Shown: positions 8,460 to 15,992 of the stretch, in pieces
Numbering within the stretch: position 1 is the first letter of the stretch
Layout of the letters: each line of letters starts with the position of its first letter
NCBI GenBank assembly: GCA_031548675.1
Contig: JAVBQU010000090.1
Span: 1-61,286, forward strand
Source: JAVBQU01 sp031548675
GTDB lineage: Bacteria > Bacteroidota > Bacteroidia > Bacteroidales > P3
Direction: 5' to 3'
DNA length: 61,286 nt
The notes under the pieces: model-generated
Seen by the model: only the letters and a program-made list of their open reading frames with translations
What the model was told of the DNA's origin: nothing
The model's database searches: none
Program-made: the position numbers and the translations under genes

Positions 8460-9551
8460 TTAATTCATGTTCAATTCATAGTTCGTACTTCGCCCGCCTG
8501 CGGCTTCTTTCCGCAATATTCCTTTCTCCATCAGGTCTTGTATATCTCGCAAAGCCGTATCAGCCGATATCTTTGTTATCTTTCCCCATTTGGACGAAGT
8601 AAGTTTGCCGTCGAAACCATCCAACAGTTTATTTATCATCAACCGTTGACGGTCATTCAAGTTGGTTTGCTGATGCTGTTCCCAGAACTTTGCTTTAACC
8701 AATACGGCATTCAATATATCTTCGCTGTTCCGCAAAGCCCGTTCAAGGCAGGATAAAAACCATTCCAACCATTCGGTAATGTCATTGTCGCTGCGTTGCG
8801 ATTTTTCAAGTATTTCATAATACTTCTTACGTTCGGCAAGTATTTGGTTCGACATGCTGTAAAACCGTTGCGGACTGCCGTCGCTGCGAGCAAGTTGCAT
8901 ATCGGCAATGGCACGGGCAATGCGTCCGTTGCCGTCATCGAACGGGTGTATGGTAACAAACCAAAAATGAGCGGTAGCGGCTTTCAACACGGGGTCAGTC
9001 TGTGCACCGTTATTGAACCATTGCAGGAACTTTGCCATTTCCGCTTCAACCAGTTCGCCTTTCGGGGCTTCGTAATGGACTTTCTCTTTGCCCATTGCGC
9101 CCGAAACAACCTGCATTTCACCACTGCGGTATTTGGCAACTTCTATCTTGTACATTCCGCTGTGTCCCGTGGGAAACAGGGCAGCATGCCATCCGAACAG
9201 GCGGTCATCCGTTAGCGGTAGGGTGTAACGTTGCGTGGCATCCAACATCATTTCGACAATACCGTCCACGTTTCGGGTAGAATCAACCAAGCCCGACACG
9301 TCTAATCCCAAACGGCGAGCAATAGACGAACGCACCTGCTCTTTATTGAGTAGTTCTCCTTCGATTTCGTCCGATTTCAGTACGTCTAACGTCAGCGTGG
9401 TTAATACGGCTTCTTCCTGCAAACGGAAGCCTAAATTTTCCATTTGTCCGAGTAACCTGCCCTGCAAATGACGGACATTACCGAGCAATGGCAATAACCG
9501 TTCGTTATCCCACTTAAAATCCGTCCAGTTTTCTTTTTGATGCAAATACAT
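8460..9551 (-). CDS. Fic-domain protein (DUF4172-Fic-winged helix)
   Basis: A 363-residue protein. The N-terminal region (about residues 1-90) resembles DUF4172 and contains the inhibitory-helix motif SDEIEGE (S60, E64), which in class II Fic proteins blocks ATP positioning. The Fic core carries a complete HPFDDGNGR motif at 202-210, so catalysis (AMP transfer to a target hydroxyl) should be possible. The C-terminal part (about 295-360) reads as a winged helix, suggesting DNA binding or autoregulation. It is the last gene of the accessory block, leftward, with paired hairpins upstream. The target cannot be told from sequence. Proteins of this type are common as solitary genes on Bacteroidota mobile DNA. 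Confidence 0.9.
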   Translation of the reverse strand: MYLHQKENWTDFKWDNERLLPLLGNVRHLQGRLLGQMENLGFRLQEEAVLTTLTLDVLKSDEIEGELLNKEQVRSSIARRLGLDVSGLVDSTRNVDGIVEMMLDATQRYTLPLTDDRLFGWHAALFPTGHSGMYKIEVAKYRSGEMQVVSGAMGKEKVHYEAPKGELVEAEMAKFLQWFNNGAQTDPVLKAATAHFWFVTIHPFDDGNGRIARAIADMQLARSDGSPQRFYSMSNQILAERKKYYEILEKSQRSDNDITEWLEWFLSCLERALRNSEDILNAVLVKAKFWEQHQQTNLNDRQRLMINKLLDGFDGKLTSSKWGKITKISADTALRDIQDLMEKGILRKEAAGGRSTNYELNMN

Positions 9552-9608
9552 AATCGCCGCTTTTTATTCGGCAAATATACGCCTTTTTCTCCGCACGATC
9601 AAATTTTA

Positions 9609-9647
9609 CGCCGTATTTTTCACGGCGATTAATCGAAATATTCGCCG
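9609..9647. promoter_or_regulatory. mutually exclusive hairpins upstream of the Fic gene
   Basis: ACGGCGA near 9622 can pair either with CGCCGT at 9609-9614 or with TCGCCG at 9642-9647, giving two alternative stems in the leader of the leftward Fic gene. Confidence 0.45.
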
Positions 9648-9649
9648 CA

Positions 9650-9702
9650 TTGGTGTAAGGCGCAAGGTATCTATATATAGATGAACTTGCACCTTACACC
9701 AA
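9650..9702. repeat. 17-bp inverted repeat with palindromic loop
   Basis: Arms 9650-9666 and 9686-9702 (core GGTGTAAGG / CCTTACACC) match at 16 of 17 positions. The loop contains the perfect palindrome ATCTATATATAGAT at 9669-9682. It lies between the Fic gene and the candidate RNA gene; a bidirectional terminator, operator or remnant of a small mobile element are all possible. Confidence 0.6.
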
Positions 9703-9726
9703 AGATAAGCGACTGAATAATAAATA

Positions 9727-9758
9727 TTTGTTGATTCCAAAAATAATATGTAACTTTG
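9727..9758 (+). promoter_or_regulatory. Bacteroidota-type promoter of candidate small RNA
   Basis: TTTG at 9727-9730 (-33 element) and TAACTTTG at 9751-9758 (-7 element) are 20 bases apart, the spacing expected in this phylum. No convincing open reading frame follows, but an intrinsic terminator lies 168 bases downstream. Confidence 0.6.
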
Positions 9759-9763
9759 AACCC

Positions 9764-9959
9764 TCGTCATTTGTGGACATTTGTGCCGCCCATGACGACA
9801 AAAAATCGTCCTTTAACAAACATTGCCTAATCATTACCGACAAGGTGTGATTGGTCGTTAAATGTTGACAATGAATATTATGGATTGGACGGTTCACAAG
9901 CCGTCCGGACCGCTAAACAAACAATAAAAGCCTGTAAATGTTGAATTTACAGGCTTTTT
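9764..9959 (+). ncRNA. candidate structured small RNA of about 195 nt, family unknown
   Basis: A promoter, four nested or successive stems and an intrinsic terminator, with no credible protein. The stems are TCGTCAT/ATGACGA (9764-9770 with 9792-9798), AACATT plus CTAATCA pairing with TGATTGG plus AATGTT (9819-9833 with 9848-9866), GGACGG/CCGTCC (9887-9892 with 9901-9906), and the terminator (9926-9959). I do not recognise the family; I see no SRP or RNase P signature, and 6S-like closure by the ends is not obvious. Structure is seen by eye, transcription is inferred. Confidence 0.45.
9926..9959 (+). terminator. intrinsic terminator
   Basis: Perfect 14-bp stem AAAAGCCTGTAAAT / ATTTACAGGCTTTT with loop GTTGA and a T-run. 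Confidence 0.8.
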
Positions 9960-10094
9960 CTTTCTATCCTATTTTTACTTTAAAGTCAGAAAAAGGCGAA
10001 AACAGACAGTTATCCGGTTACTTTCATTGGGAAAATCATTATTTTTAGACAGTAGAAAATTGACATATCTATTCTTGTTTGTTAGATATTACTA

Positions 10095-11393
10095 GTGGTG
10101 CGTTAACTTTTTTATTTTATTTGTAATTATCTAAAACACAAATAAATATAATCGTTTTTTGATTTTTTGATTTGAATTGAAAATACTTTTGCATCAAAAA
10201 GAGCAATAGTATATGAATTCGGGTAAATATGTTTTTTCTCAGATATTGGACTATGTAAACAAATACGAGTTTGAGAAATGTGTAAGTCATTATAGTGGCG
10301 ACTTCCGTACAAGGGAATTAAATTGTTGGAATCAATTTATACAACTATTTTTCGGACAATTAACATCTCTCAATTCTCTGCGGAGCATTTGCCTGTGCCT
10401 GAAAGCACACAAAAACAAATTATATCATTTAGGCATCAAGCAATATGTCAGCCACACATCTTTATCCAGAGCCAATGAGAAACGGGATTGGCGTATTTTT
10501 GGCGACTTTGGAGATTTTCTCATCAAACTGGTTCGCCCGTTATATGCCGAGGAATCGGTTCCCAATGTAAATATTGATAATGAGATTTTAGCATTGGACT
10601 CAACAACAATCTCCTTGAGCATAAAGTTATTCACTTGCGCAGAAGGAAAATATTCCCGTGAAGCGGTAAAGGTGCATACCCTTCTTGATTTAAGGGGAAG
10701 CATACCGGCTTTCATACTCATTACCAATGGAAAATACTATGATAGCAATGCCCTTGATGTGATAGCTCCCGTTCCTGATGCAATCTATCTGATGGATAAA
10801 GCTTATGTTGATTTTGAGGCGTTATATCGCATACAACAAGCTGGATCGTTCTTTGTAACGCGGGCAAAATCAACTATAAAATACTGTGTGATTGAGCAGA
10901 ATTACAATATTGATGAAACGACCGGATTGAGAACTGACAAAACAATTATGCTCACAGCTTATAAATCGAAGCGATTATATCCCGATGTTCTGCGATTAGT
11001 TGAATATTACGATCCACAAAAGGATGTTTTGCTTGTTTTCCTAACAAACAATTTTGAAGTTTCAGCTCTTGATGTTGCCAATTTGTATAAAAATAGATGG
11101 CAAATCGAAGTCTTTTTCAAGTGGATAAAACAAAATCTCACAATAAAAAAACTTTGGGGGCACTCTCAAAATGCTGTTGCAATCCATATTTGGGTAGCAA
11201 TTTGCACATACCTAATCGTGGCATACATAAAACATTCACTAAAAAGCAACTTCTCTGTTTATGAAATAATACAGATTTTGGGAATATCGGCTTTCGACAA
11301 AACTTCAATAAGGGAACTGCTTACCGAATTTCAAGTCAATCAAAATGTCAAAGAACAACTAAATTTATTTGATGATGATTTTTAACGCACCAC
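10095..11393 (+). mobile_element. complete IS4-type insertion sequence, 1299 bp
   Basis: Terminal inverted repeats GTGGTGCGTTAA at 10095-10106 and its complement at 11382-11393 bracket one transposase gene. A 5-bp direct repeat TACTA flanks it (10090-10094 and 11394-11398). The transposase stop TAA lies inside the right inverted repeat. Outside the duplication GTTAGATAT occurs on both sides, so the target itself seems to have contained a short repeat. Ends are intact, so the element could be active. Confidence 0.88.
10213..11385 (+). CDS. IS4-family transposase with DUF4372-like N-terminus
   Basis: A 390-residue DDE transposase. The N-terminal region (about residues 1-75) is DUF4372-like; the catalytic RNase H-type domain has D129 in LALDSTT, D195 in YLMDKAYVD and E299 in RWQIEVFFKWIK, where the RWQIE-FFKWIKQ stretch is the family's YREK-like signature. 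Length is normal and there is no frameshift, so it is likely functional. The reaction is cut-and-paste transposition of the surrounding element. The reading frame ends within the right terminal repeat. Codon use is AT-rich, like the right-hand part of the window and unlike the fimbrial block. Confidence 0.93.
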   Translation: MNSGKYVFSQILDYVNKYEFEKCVSHYSGDFRTRELNCWNQFIQLFFGQLTSLNSLRSICLCLKAHKNKLYHLGIKQYVSHTSLSRANEKRDWRIFGDFGDFLIKLVRPLYAEESVPNVNIDNEILALDSTTISLSIKLFTCAEGKYSREAVKVHTLLDLRGSIPAFILITNGKYYDSNALDVIAPVPDAIYLMDKAYVDFEALYRIQQAGSFFVTRAKSTIKYCVIEQNYNIDETTGLRTDKTIMLTAYKSKRLYPDVLRLVEYYDPQKDVLLVFLTNNFEVSALDVANLYKNRWQIEVFFKWIKQNLTIKKLWGHSQNAVAIHIWVAICTYLIVAYIKHSLKSNFSVYEIIQILGISAFDKTSIRELLTEFQVNQNVKEQLNLFDDDF

Positions 11394-11507
11394 TACTAGT
11401 TAGATATAAACAAAGTTATGGAATTGAGAATGGCTATATAAATATGTATAAATAATTGATAATATTGATATTATACATGAATTATCATTTCTTTCAAGTG
11501 AAGTTTG

Positions 11508-11515
11508 TACCTTTG
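11508..11515 (+). promoter_or_regulatory. -7 promoter box
   Basis: TACCTTTG, 18 bases upstream of the VOC gene start at 11534. Confidence 0.5.
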
Positions 11516-11533
11516 TGAAAAGTTTTTTGAAAG

Positions 11534-11917
11534 ATGAAAATAGAACATATCGCTATTTGGGTAAGTAAGTTGAATGAAATGATGGATTTCTACATCAAGT
11601 ACTTCAATGGGAAAGCAGGTGAAATTTACAGTAATCCTCAAAAGCATTTTACATCATGCTTTATTTCTTTCGATGGAGGCTGCCGTTTAGAACTTATGAA
11701 CAGAACTGATATTGTAAATAAGTTGGAATGTAAAGATGTTATGGGTATAACCCATTTGGCTATTTCGGCAGGGAGTAAAGAAAAAGTAAATCAATTAACA
11801 GAACAATTAAGGATTGATGGATTTACAATTATATCCGAACCTCGAACAACAGGTGATGGGTACTACGAAAGTGTAGTTCTCGACCCTGAAAGAAACCTTA
11901 TTGAAATAACAATATAA
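11534..11917 (+). CDS. VOC (glyoxalase/bleomycin-resistance fold) protein
   Basis: A 127-residue single-module VOC protein: MKIEHIAIWV at the start gives the first metal-ligand position (H5), GITHLAIS near residue 73 the second histidine, and NLIEITI at the end the C-terminal glutamate. These are the places of the divalent-metal ligands in glyoxalase-I-like enzymes. Two such modules are needed to form an active site, so it probably dimerises. The substrate is unknown; lactoylglutathione-lyase-like or antibiotic-binding functions are both possible. It is the first of a rightward run of small accessory genes starting just after the insertion sequence. Confidence 0.85.
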   Translation: MKIEHIAIWVSKLNEMMDFYIKYFNGKAGEIYSNPQKHFTSCFISFDGGCRLELMNRTDIVNKLECKDVMGITHLAISAGSKEKVNQLTEQLRIDGFTIISEPRTTGDGYYESVVLDPERNLIEITI

Positions 11918-12020
11918 ATGAAAGCCTCAAATCAGTGTAATCGGAACAATTGGTAAACTTTACCGAAAACGGCATGTTATTATATAATACATTAATGTAA
12001 TCATTCGAAAAAAGAAAATT

Positions 12021-12485
12021 ATGAATACCCATAAAATCATTCCATGCCTTTGGTTTAATGCCGATGGCGGTACCCTTTCAAAAGTGATTGAATATTACAA
12101 AAACGTTTTCAAAAATGATTTTGAAGGAGGGCAGATAATTCCGCTTGGAGAAACACCCAGTGGAAATGCCGAAATGTGCGAAGTCCGTATTTTCGGGCAA
12201 AAATATTCCCTGATGAGTACCGAAAAAGAACATCATGCCTTAAACGATGCATTATCATTCATGATTAATTGTATAGACCAAAAAGAAATTGATAAATATT
12301 GGGATTACTTTACCCATGACGGTGAAGAATCGCAATGCGGCTGGTGTATAGATAAATATGGACTTCGCTGGCAGGTATTGCCCGAAAATCTGGAAGAATT
12401 GATGAGTAAGCCCAATGCTTTTGAAGTTATGATGAATCAGAAAAAAATTGTGATTGCAGAATATCTGAAATATGATGAAAGATGA
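12021..12485 (+). CDS. PhnB-like VOC-fold protein
   Basis: A 154-residue protein of the PhnB/3-demethylubiquinone-methyltransferase-like branch of the VOC fold. IIPCLWFNADGG at the start, VIEYYKNVF, and the C-terminal DKYGLRWQVLPENL are typical. These proteins lack the glyoxalase metal triad and mostly have no proven enzyme activity. Other 3-demethylubiquinone-type proteins in this fold also show the CGWCIDKYG segment seen here. It stands alone, 103 bp after the previous VOC gene. Family is clear, function unknown. Confidence 0.85.
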   Translation: MNTHKIIPCLWFNADGGTLSKVIEYYKNVFKNDFEGGQIIPLGETPSGNAEMCEVRIFGQKYSLMSTEKEHHALNDALSFMINCIDQKEIDKYWDYFTHDGEESQCGWCIDKYGLRWQVLPENLEELMSKPNAFEVMMNQKKIVIAEYLKYDER

Positions 12486-12542
12486 GTGCAATTTAAGCTT
12501 GCTTGAAAATTGCCGAACCGCTTTCTTATATTATTTAAATAA

Positions 12543-12851
12543 ATGAAAAGTAACGGAATAAAATATGAGTTTACCGCCATACCCAGGCTATGGCCATTTT
12601 CACCGTCCAATGGTTGTCCTTTTGTTCCTTTTCCAGAAAAAATGGCAAACGAAATCAGGGAACATCTTAAATTTCAGGAAGAAGGTTGGGGACGGATGAA
12701 AGCAACCATAAAAATCGGCAGTAGCGAGTGGGAAACCTCAATTTGGTTTGACACGAAACATAATACTTATATACTTCCAATCAAAGCCGAAATCAGGAAA
12801 AAGGAAAATATCGGAATAGAAAAGGAAGTAACAGTTAGTGTTTGGGTTTAG
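12543..12851 (+). CDS. DUF1905 domain protein
   Basis: A 102-residue small beta-barrel-like protein with the DUF1905 pattern: YEFTAIP near the start, FPEKMANEIR, then MKATIKIGSSEWETSIWF and YILPIKAEIRKKENI with a final VTVSVWV strand. Family members are small cytoplasmic proteins, often fused to or next to DUF1801/YdeI-type proteins, and the next gene here is exactly such a protein, which supports the call. No biochemical role is known. Confidence 0.8.
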   Translation: MKSNGIKYEFTAIPRLWPFSPSNGCPFVPFPEKMANEIREHLKFQEEGWGRMKATIKIGSSEWETSIWFDTKHNTYILPIKAEIRKKENIGIEKEVTVSVWV

Positions 12852-12882
12852 TGAGAAAATAAAGGTTCAAAAAACGAGCAAT

Positions 12883-13242
12883 ATGAACTTAAAAGTTGAC
12901 GAATATATAAGCAAAGCCCCGAAGTGGCAGGAAGAAATAAAAGCATTACAAAAAATTCTTCTTGACTGCGGGCTGACTGAAGAGCTGAAATGGGGGAAGC
13001 CCTGTTATATGTTTCAAGGAAAAAACATAGTCTTGATACAAGCCTTCAAAGCGTATTTTGCCTTGCTGTTCTTTAAAGGATATCTGCTAAAAGATAGTAC
13101 TGGTATTTTAGTCAAAATGGGAGAAAATACGCAGGTAGGACGCCAATTAAGATTTGCTGATACAGCCGAAATCATTAGGATGAAACCTATTCTGAAAGCA
13201 TATATCCAAGAGGCAGTTGAAGTAGAAAAAAATACAAAATAA
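12883..13242 (+). CDS. DUF1801 (YdhG-like) protein
   Basis: Starting at the ATG at 12883 (MNLKVDEYISKAPKW) gives 119 residues, matching the N-terminus of DUF1801 proteins; an upstream alternative would overlap the previous gene and adds nothing family-like. LKWGKPCYMFQGKNIVLIQAFKAYFALLFFKG is the core of the family (split here over residues about 36-67: KWGKPCYMF then FKAYFALLFFKG). The YdeI-type C-terminal extension seen in longer relatives is absent. It lies 31 bp after the DUF1905 gene and probably shares its transcript. Function unknown. Confidence 0.82.
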   Translation: MNLKVDEYISKAPKWQEEIKALQKILLDCGLTEELKWGKPCYMFQGKNIVLIQAFKAYFALLFFKGYLLKDSTGILVKMGENTQVGRQLRFADTAEIIRMKPILKAYIQEAVEVEKNTK

Positions 13243-13263
13243 TTTACCATTAAATTTTTAATT

Positions 13264-13662
13264 ATGATTACCCCCTTTCTTAATTTTGCAGGGAAAGCAG
13301 GCGAAGCCATTGCTTTTTACGAAACTATCTTTGAAGTGAAAGACAAAAAAGTTATGTACTATAAAGACATGCCGGAAGAAATGAAACCTAATTTTCCGCC
13401 TAATACCGAACATTATGTTATGCATGCCGAAATGGTTATCAATGGAACACAGGTCTGGATTGGAGATACCACGCAAGGTATTATGCCCGGTGATATGGTT
13501 TCCCTTTCCGTTCCGCTTCCATCAAAAGAAGAAGTACAACGTGTTTTTGATAAATTGAAAGCTGGTGGAAAAGTACACATGGATCTTACACCGACCTTTT
13601 ACAGTCCGTTATTCGGCACAGTAGAAGATAAATTTGGGGTAATTTGGCATCTGATTTGTTGA
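13264..13662 (+). CDS. PhnB-like VOC-fold protein, second copy
   Basis: A 132-residue VOC-fold protein of the PhnB type: ITPFLNFAGKAGEAIAFYE at the start, MHAEMVINGTQVWIGD in the middle and FGTVEDKFGVIWHLIC at the end. It lies 21 bp after the DUF1801 gene and its stop is 2 bp before the next start, so these genes form one tight rightward transcript. It is a distinct paralogue rather than a duplicate of the protein at 12021-12485. No catalytic metal triad is evident. Function unknown. Confidence 0.85.
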   Translation: MITPFLNFAGKAGEAIAFYETIFEVKDKKVMYYKDMPEEMKPNFPPNTEHYVMHAEMVINGTQVWIGDTTQGIMPGDMVSLSVPLPSKEEVQRVFDKLKAGGKVHMDLTPTFYSPLFGTVEDKFGVIWHLIC

Positions 13663-13664
13663 AA

Positions 13665-14207
13665 ATGAAACGGTATGTTATATTTTTAAGAGGAATCAAT
13701 GTTGGAGGAAATGTTACTGTGAGCATGGCTTCCCTGAAGCAATTTTTAACAGATAAGGGATATAACCATGTAGAAACTTTTTTAAACAGTGGCAATGTAA
13801 TTCTTGAAACAGAAAAAAGTAAGCAAGAAACAGAAATACATATTCAACAAATTATTGAAAAACAATTTGGAATAACAATTGCTATCTTTGCTAAATCAAA
13901 AGAAGATTTAGAATCTATTATTGCAAATAATCCGTTTAATACCGATACCGAAGCAGATAATTCTAAAAGAATGGTAGTGATGTTTCGGGAAGCAGTAGTT
14001 TTGGGAAACAAAATGACAACTTTTCAAGACAACCAAGAAGATGCCGATTATTACCTGAAAGGCAGTCTGATTTATATTTATTATAAAGTTGGTGCCGGAC
14101 GCGCAAAAATTACCAATCCGGCTGTAAAGCAATTATTGAAACAGGTTTCTACCTCCCGCAACTGGAATACCATAACAAAAATGTTGGATAAAATGCTATT
14201 GCCGTGA
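13665..14207 (+). CDS. DUF1697 domain protein
   Basis: A 180-residue protein. I chose the ATG at 13665 because MKRYVIFLRGINVGG is the canonical start of DUF1697, whereas an earlier in-frame start overlaps the previous gene by 19 bases. Family landmarks are VETFLNSGNVILET (about 34-47), the middle helix segment and the C-terminal TSRNWNTITKMLDKM. It is 2 bp downstream of the VOC gene, so translational coupling is likely. DUF1697 proteins are cytoplasmic and of unknown function. Confidence 0.87.
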   Translation: MKRYVIFLRGINVGGNVTVSMASLKQFLTDKGYNHVETFLNSGNVILETEKSKQETEIHIQQIIEKQFGITIAIFAKSKEDLESIIANNPFNTDTEADNSKRMVVMFREAVVLGNKMTTFQDNQEDADYYLKGSLIYIYYKVGAGRAKITNPAVKQLLKQVSTSRNWNTITKMLDKMLLP

Positions 14208-14253
14208 TAAGAATAAAAAATATTCTGACTATTATATATTGTGTTTAGTTCCC

Positions 14254-14603
14254 ATGTTTGGAATAACACAAAGTATTAGAGTGTCGGAAGATATACGGTT
14301 AATTCAATTGTCTCCTTAAGTTTATATTCATGTGTCGGTAACGGATTACCGCCATTTGGAAAAGTATCTTCCAATGGACTGATACTAGTTGATAGGGGTG
14401 AAGCGTTCTTGTTCGATACGCCTGCTAGCAATGCCCAAACGAAAACCCTGTACAATTGGGTGCAGGATTCCCTGCACGCAGGCATTTCTGCTTTTGTCCC
14501 CAACCATTGGCACAGCGACTGTATGGGTGGATTAAAATATCTGCATGATATATTTGCGATAAAAGAAACTTACCATGCCTTGAGCTTTTCGGTATGCGTT
14601 TGA
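14254..14603 (+). pseudogene. decayed class B1 metallo-beta-lactamase remnant
   Basis: Two fragments in different frames read as an N-terminal half of a CfiA/CcrA- or BlaB-type enzyme. From about 14254 comes VSEDIRLIQLSP then an in-frame TAA (14314-14316) and VYIHVS. After a frameshift, VSSNGLILVDRGEAFLFDTP continues into ASNAQTKTLYNW, DSLHAGISAFVPNHWHSDC and MGGLKYLH. The zinc motif HxHxD is present as HWHSDC, with S where most B1 enzymes have G. The sequence breaks off after about 110 residues; the third zinc histidine and the C-terminal ligands are missing, as is a signal peptide. No active enzyme can be made. It sits between the DUF1697 gene and the convergent DUF5131 gene. Confidence 0.8.
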
Positions 14604-14649
14604 GAAAATATTGTTTGAAATGAAGGCTGAGGGAATAGAAAAATAAAGA

Positions 14650-15393
14650 TTATCCGATATTTATTCTCGCTTTCCGCGCTTGTGAATGCTGTAGCTGACG
14701 TTTGATGTGGTATAATTTTCCATCTTTGATAAGCTTTGTTCCTGTTTGCTTGAACCAAAACGAAACTTTGTTTTTCATACATACATCATGAAGTTCCATT
14801 ACCCAATCAAAGTTGCACGGACGGGCATCATAGCCCGATTCACCGCCAGCCACCACCTGTTCTACCCACGAAGCTATATCGTAAGAATGTAAATCAATCC
14901 TTTCCAACAAGGGTTCACATATAAGAATTTTATGTTTTATCGGAGCAGCTTTGTAAATAGGCAGGCGGTAATCCGCACTGTCCTGATTTTCGATAGTACA
15001 GCAAATCGTTACATTATCATAGCCATCTCCCCAATCGGAGGGTAACGATTCTTGCAGGCGGTCGATGCGTTTGGTTATCATCATAAAGTTTAAATCAGAA
15101 CGGATACGCATCATTTCCCATGCTTCAGCACGCCAAAGGTCGGCTTCTTCCACAAAAAAATCAGAAGTAAAACAAGTGTAAACCATCATTCCAGATGGAA
15201 TTTTGTATTCGCCGTTCCGTTTCTTTTGAACAGGCAAATCGAAATTTTTTGTTTTTACCACAATTGTACTATCAATATCCCGCTTGGCATCGCCGCGATA
15301 TACATAGCAATGCTCACATCCTGCACTTAACTTATGGCAGCCGTGCCATAAATTCCACATTTTCGACTTTGATTCAATAGCGTTTTTGGGCAT
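14650..15393 (-). CDS. DUF5131 (phage Gp37/Gp68-like) protein
   Basis: A 247-residue protein from the ATG at 15393, which lies one base after the stop of the cupin gene; a longer upstream frame would run through the cupin gene and is rejected. It shows the DUF5131 hallmark C-x6-C-x2-C with C19, C26 and C29 in WHGCHKLSAGCEHCY, then FMMITKR, CCTIENQ and VVAGGESG. The cysteine cluster and TIM-barrel-like pattern resemble radical-SAM enzymes, but the spacing differs from the classical CxxxCxxC and no reaction is established. It is frequent in phages and mobile DNA. The tight spacing to the cupin gene implies co-expression. Confidence 0.82.
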   Translation of the reverse strand: MPKNAIESKSKMWNLWHGCHKLSAGCEHCYVYRGDAKRDIDSTIVVKTKNFDLPVQKKRNGEYKIPSGMMVYTCFTSDFFVEEADLWRAEAWEMMRIRSDLNFMMITKRIDRLQESLPSDWGDGYDNVTICCTIENQDSADYRLPIYKAAPIKHKILICEPLLERIDLHSYDIASWVEQVVAGGESGYDARPCNFDWVMELHDVCMKNKVSFWFKQTGTKLIKDGKLYHIKRQLQHSQARKARINIG

Positions 15394-15394
15394 C

Positions 15395-15850
15395 TTATTT
15401 TTGCCATTTGGGTTCAACGGCAACCCTTCCACCATCATCAGAGGTATGCTCTTCCAACGAATTTTCTCTAGATTGAATGCAGATGTAGACCATGGGTTCA
15501 TCCGAAGTGTTGCACAGGCTTCTTTTTCCTGCAGGTGCAACACAGATTACACTTCCTTCGCTGATTGGGAAGCAATCATCATCAACCTGATAATAGCCCG
15601 AACCTTTCAATATAATGTAAGTTTCTTCGTCTTTATTGTGAAAATGGAAATAACCCAATTCTGTTTGGGGAGGGATAGTTGTAAATGAGATTTCCGAACC
15701 TGTAGCTTTTGTTGTATCCTTTATAAAGACTTTCCCTATAACTTTGCCCGTTTTAGGATGAATAAAAGAATAATCCGTCAATTTATCTAAACTACCAATA
15801 TTGACTGCGGTATAGTTTTTATTTTCTGAAATTATTTCTATTTGCTTCAT
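15395..15850 (-). CDS. cupin-domain protein
   Basis: A 151-residue single-domain cupin. Motif 1 is clear in GYFHFHNKDEETYIILKGSG (about residues 66-85), giving two histidines and a glutamate as metal ligands; motif 2 is the GSVICVAPAGKRSLCN stretch (about 99-114), in which the usual histidine is replaced. The C-terminus runs into the start of the DUF5131 gene with a one-base gap, so the pair is translationally coupled. Function is unknown; small cupins often bind a metabolite or isomerise a sugar. Confidence 0.82.
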   Translation of the reverse strand: MKQIEIISENKNYTAVNIGSLDKLTDYSFIHPKTGKVIGKVFIKDTTKATGSEISFTTIPPQTELGYFHFHNKDEETYIILKGSGYYQVDDDCFPISEGSVICVAPAGKRSLCNTSDEPMVYICIQSRENSLEEHTSDDGGRVAVEPKWQK

Positions 15851-15992
15851 TTAAGCATATTATTGATTATGCTGCAAAGTACTGTTTTAATGCAAAAGAG
15901 CTTACAGGTTTACTTAGGCTTTGAGCTATATTTAAAAACACAAAATCATTTGAAAACATCTGATTTTCAAAATTTATGATAAATGGAAATAC

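Noticed and set aside
9694..9897. 67-codon frame on the minus strand
   Set aside because: It runs antisense through the candidate small RNA and into its promoter, has no recognisable domain and no promoter of its own.
14278..14292. GTGTCGGAAGAT resembling the palindromic site of the fimbrial locus
   Set aside because: Only one arm matches and it is explained as coding sequence (VSED) of the beta-lactamase remnant.
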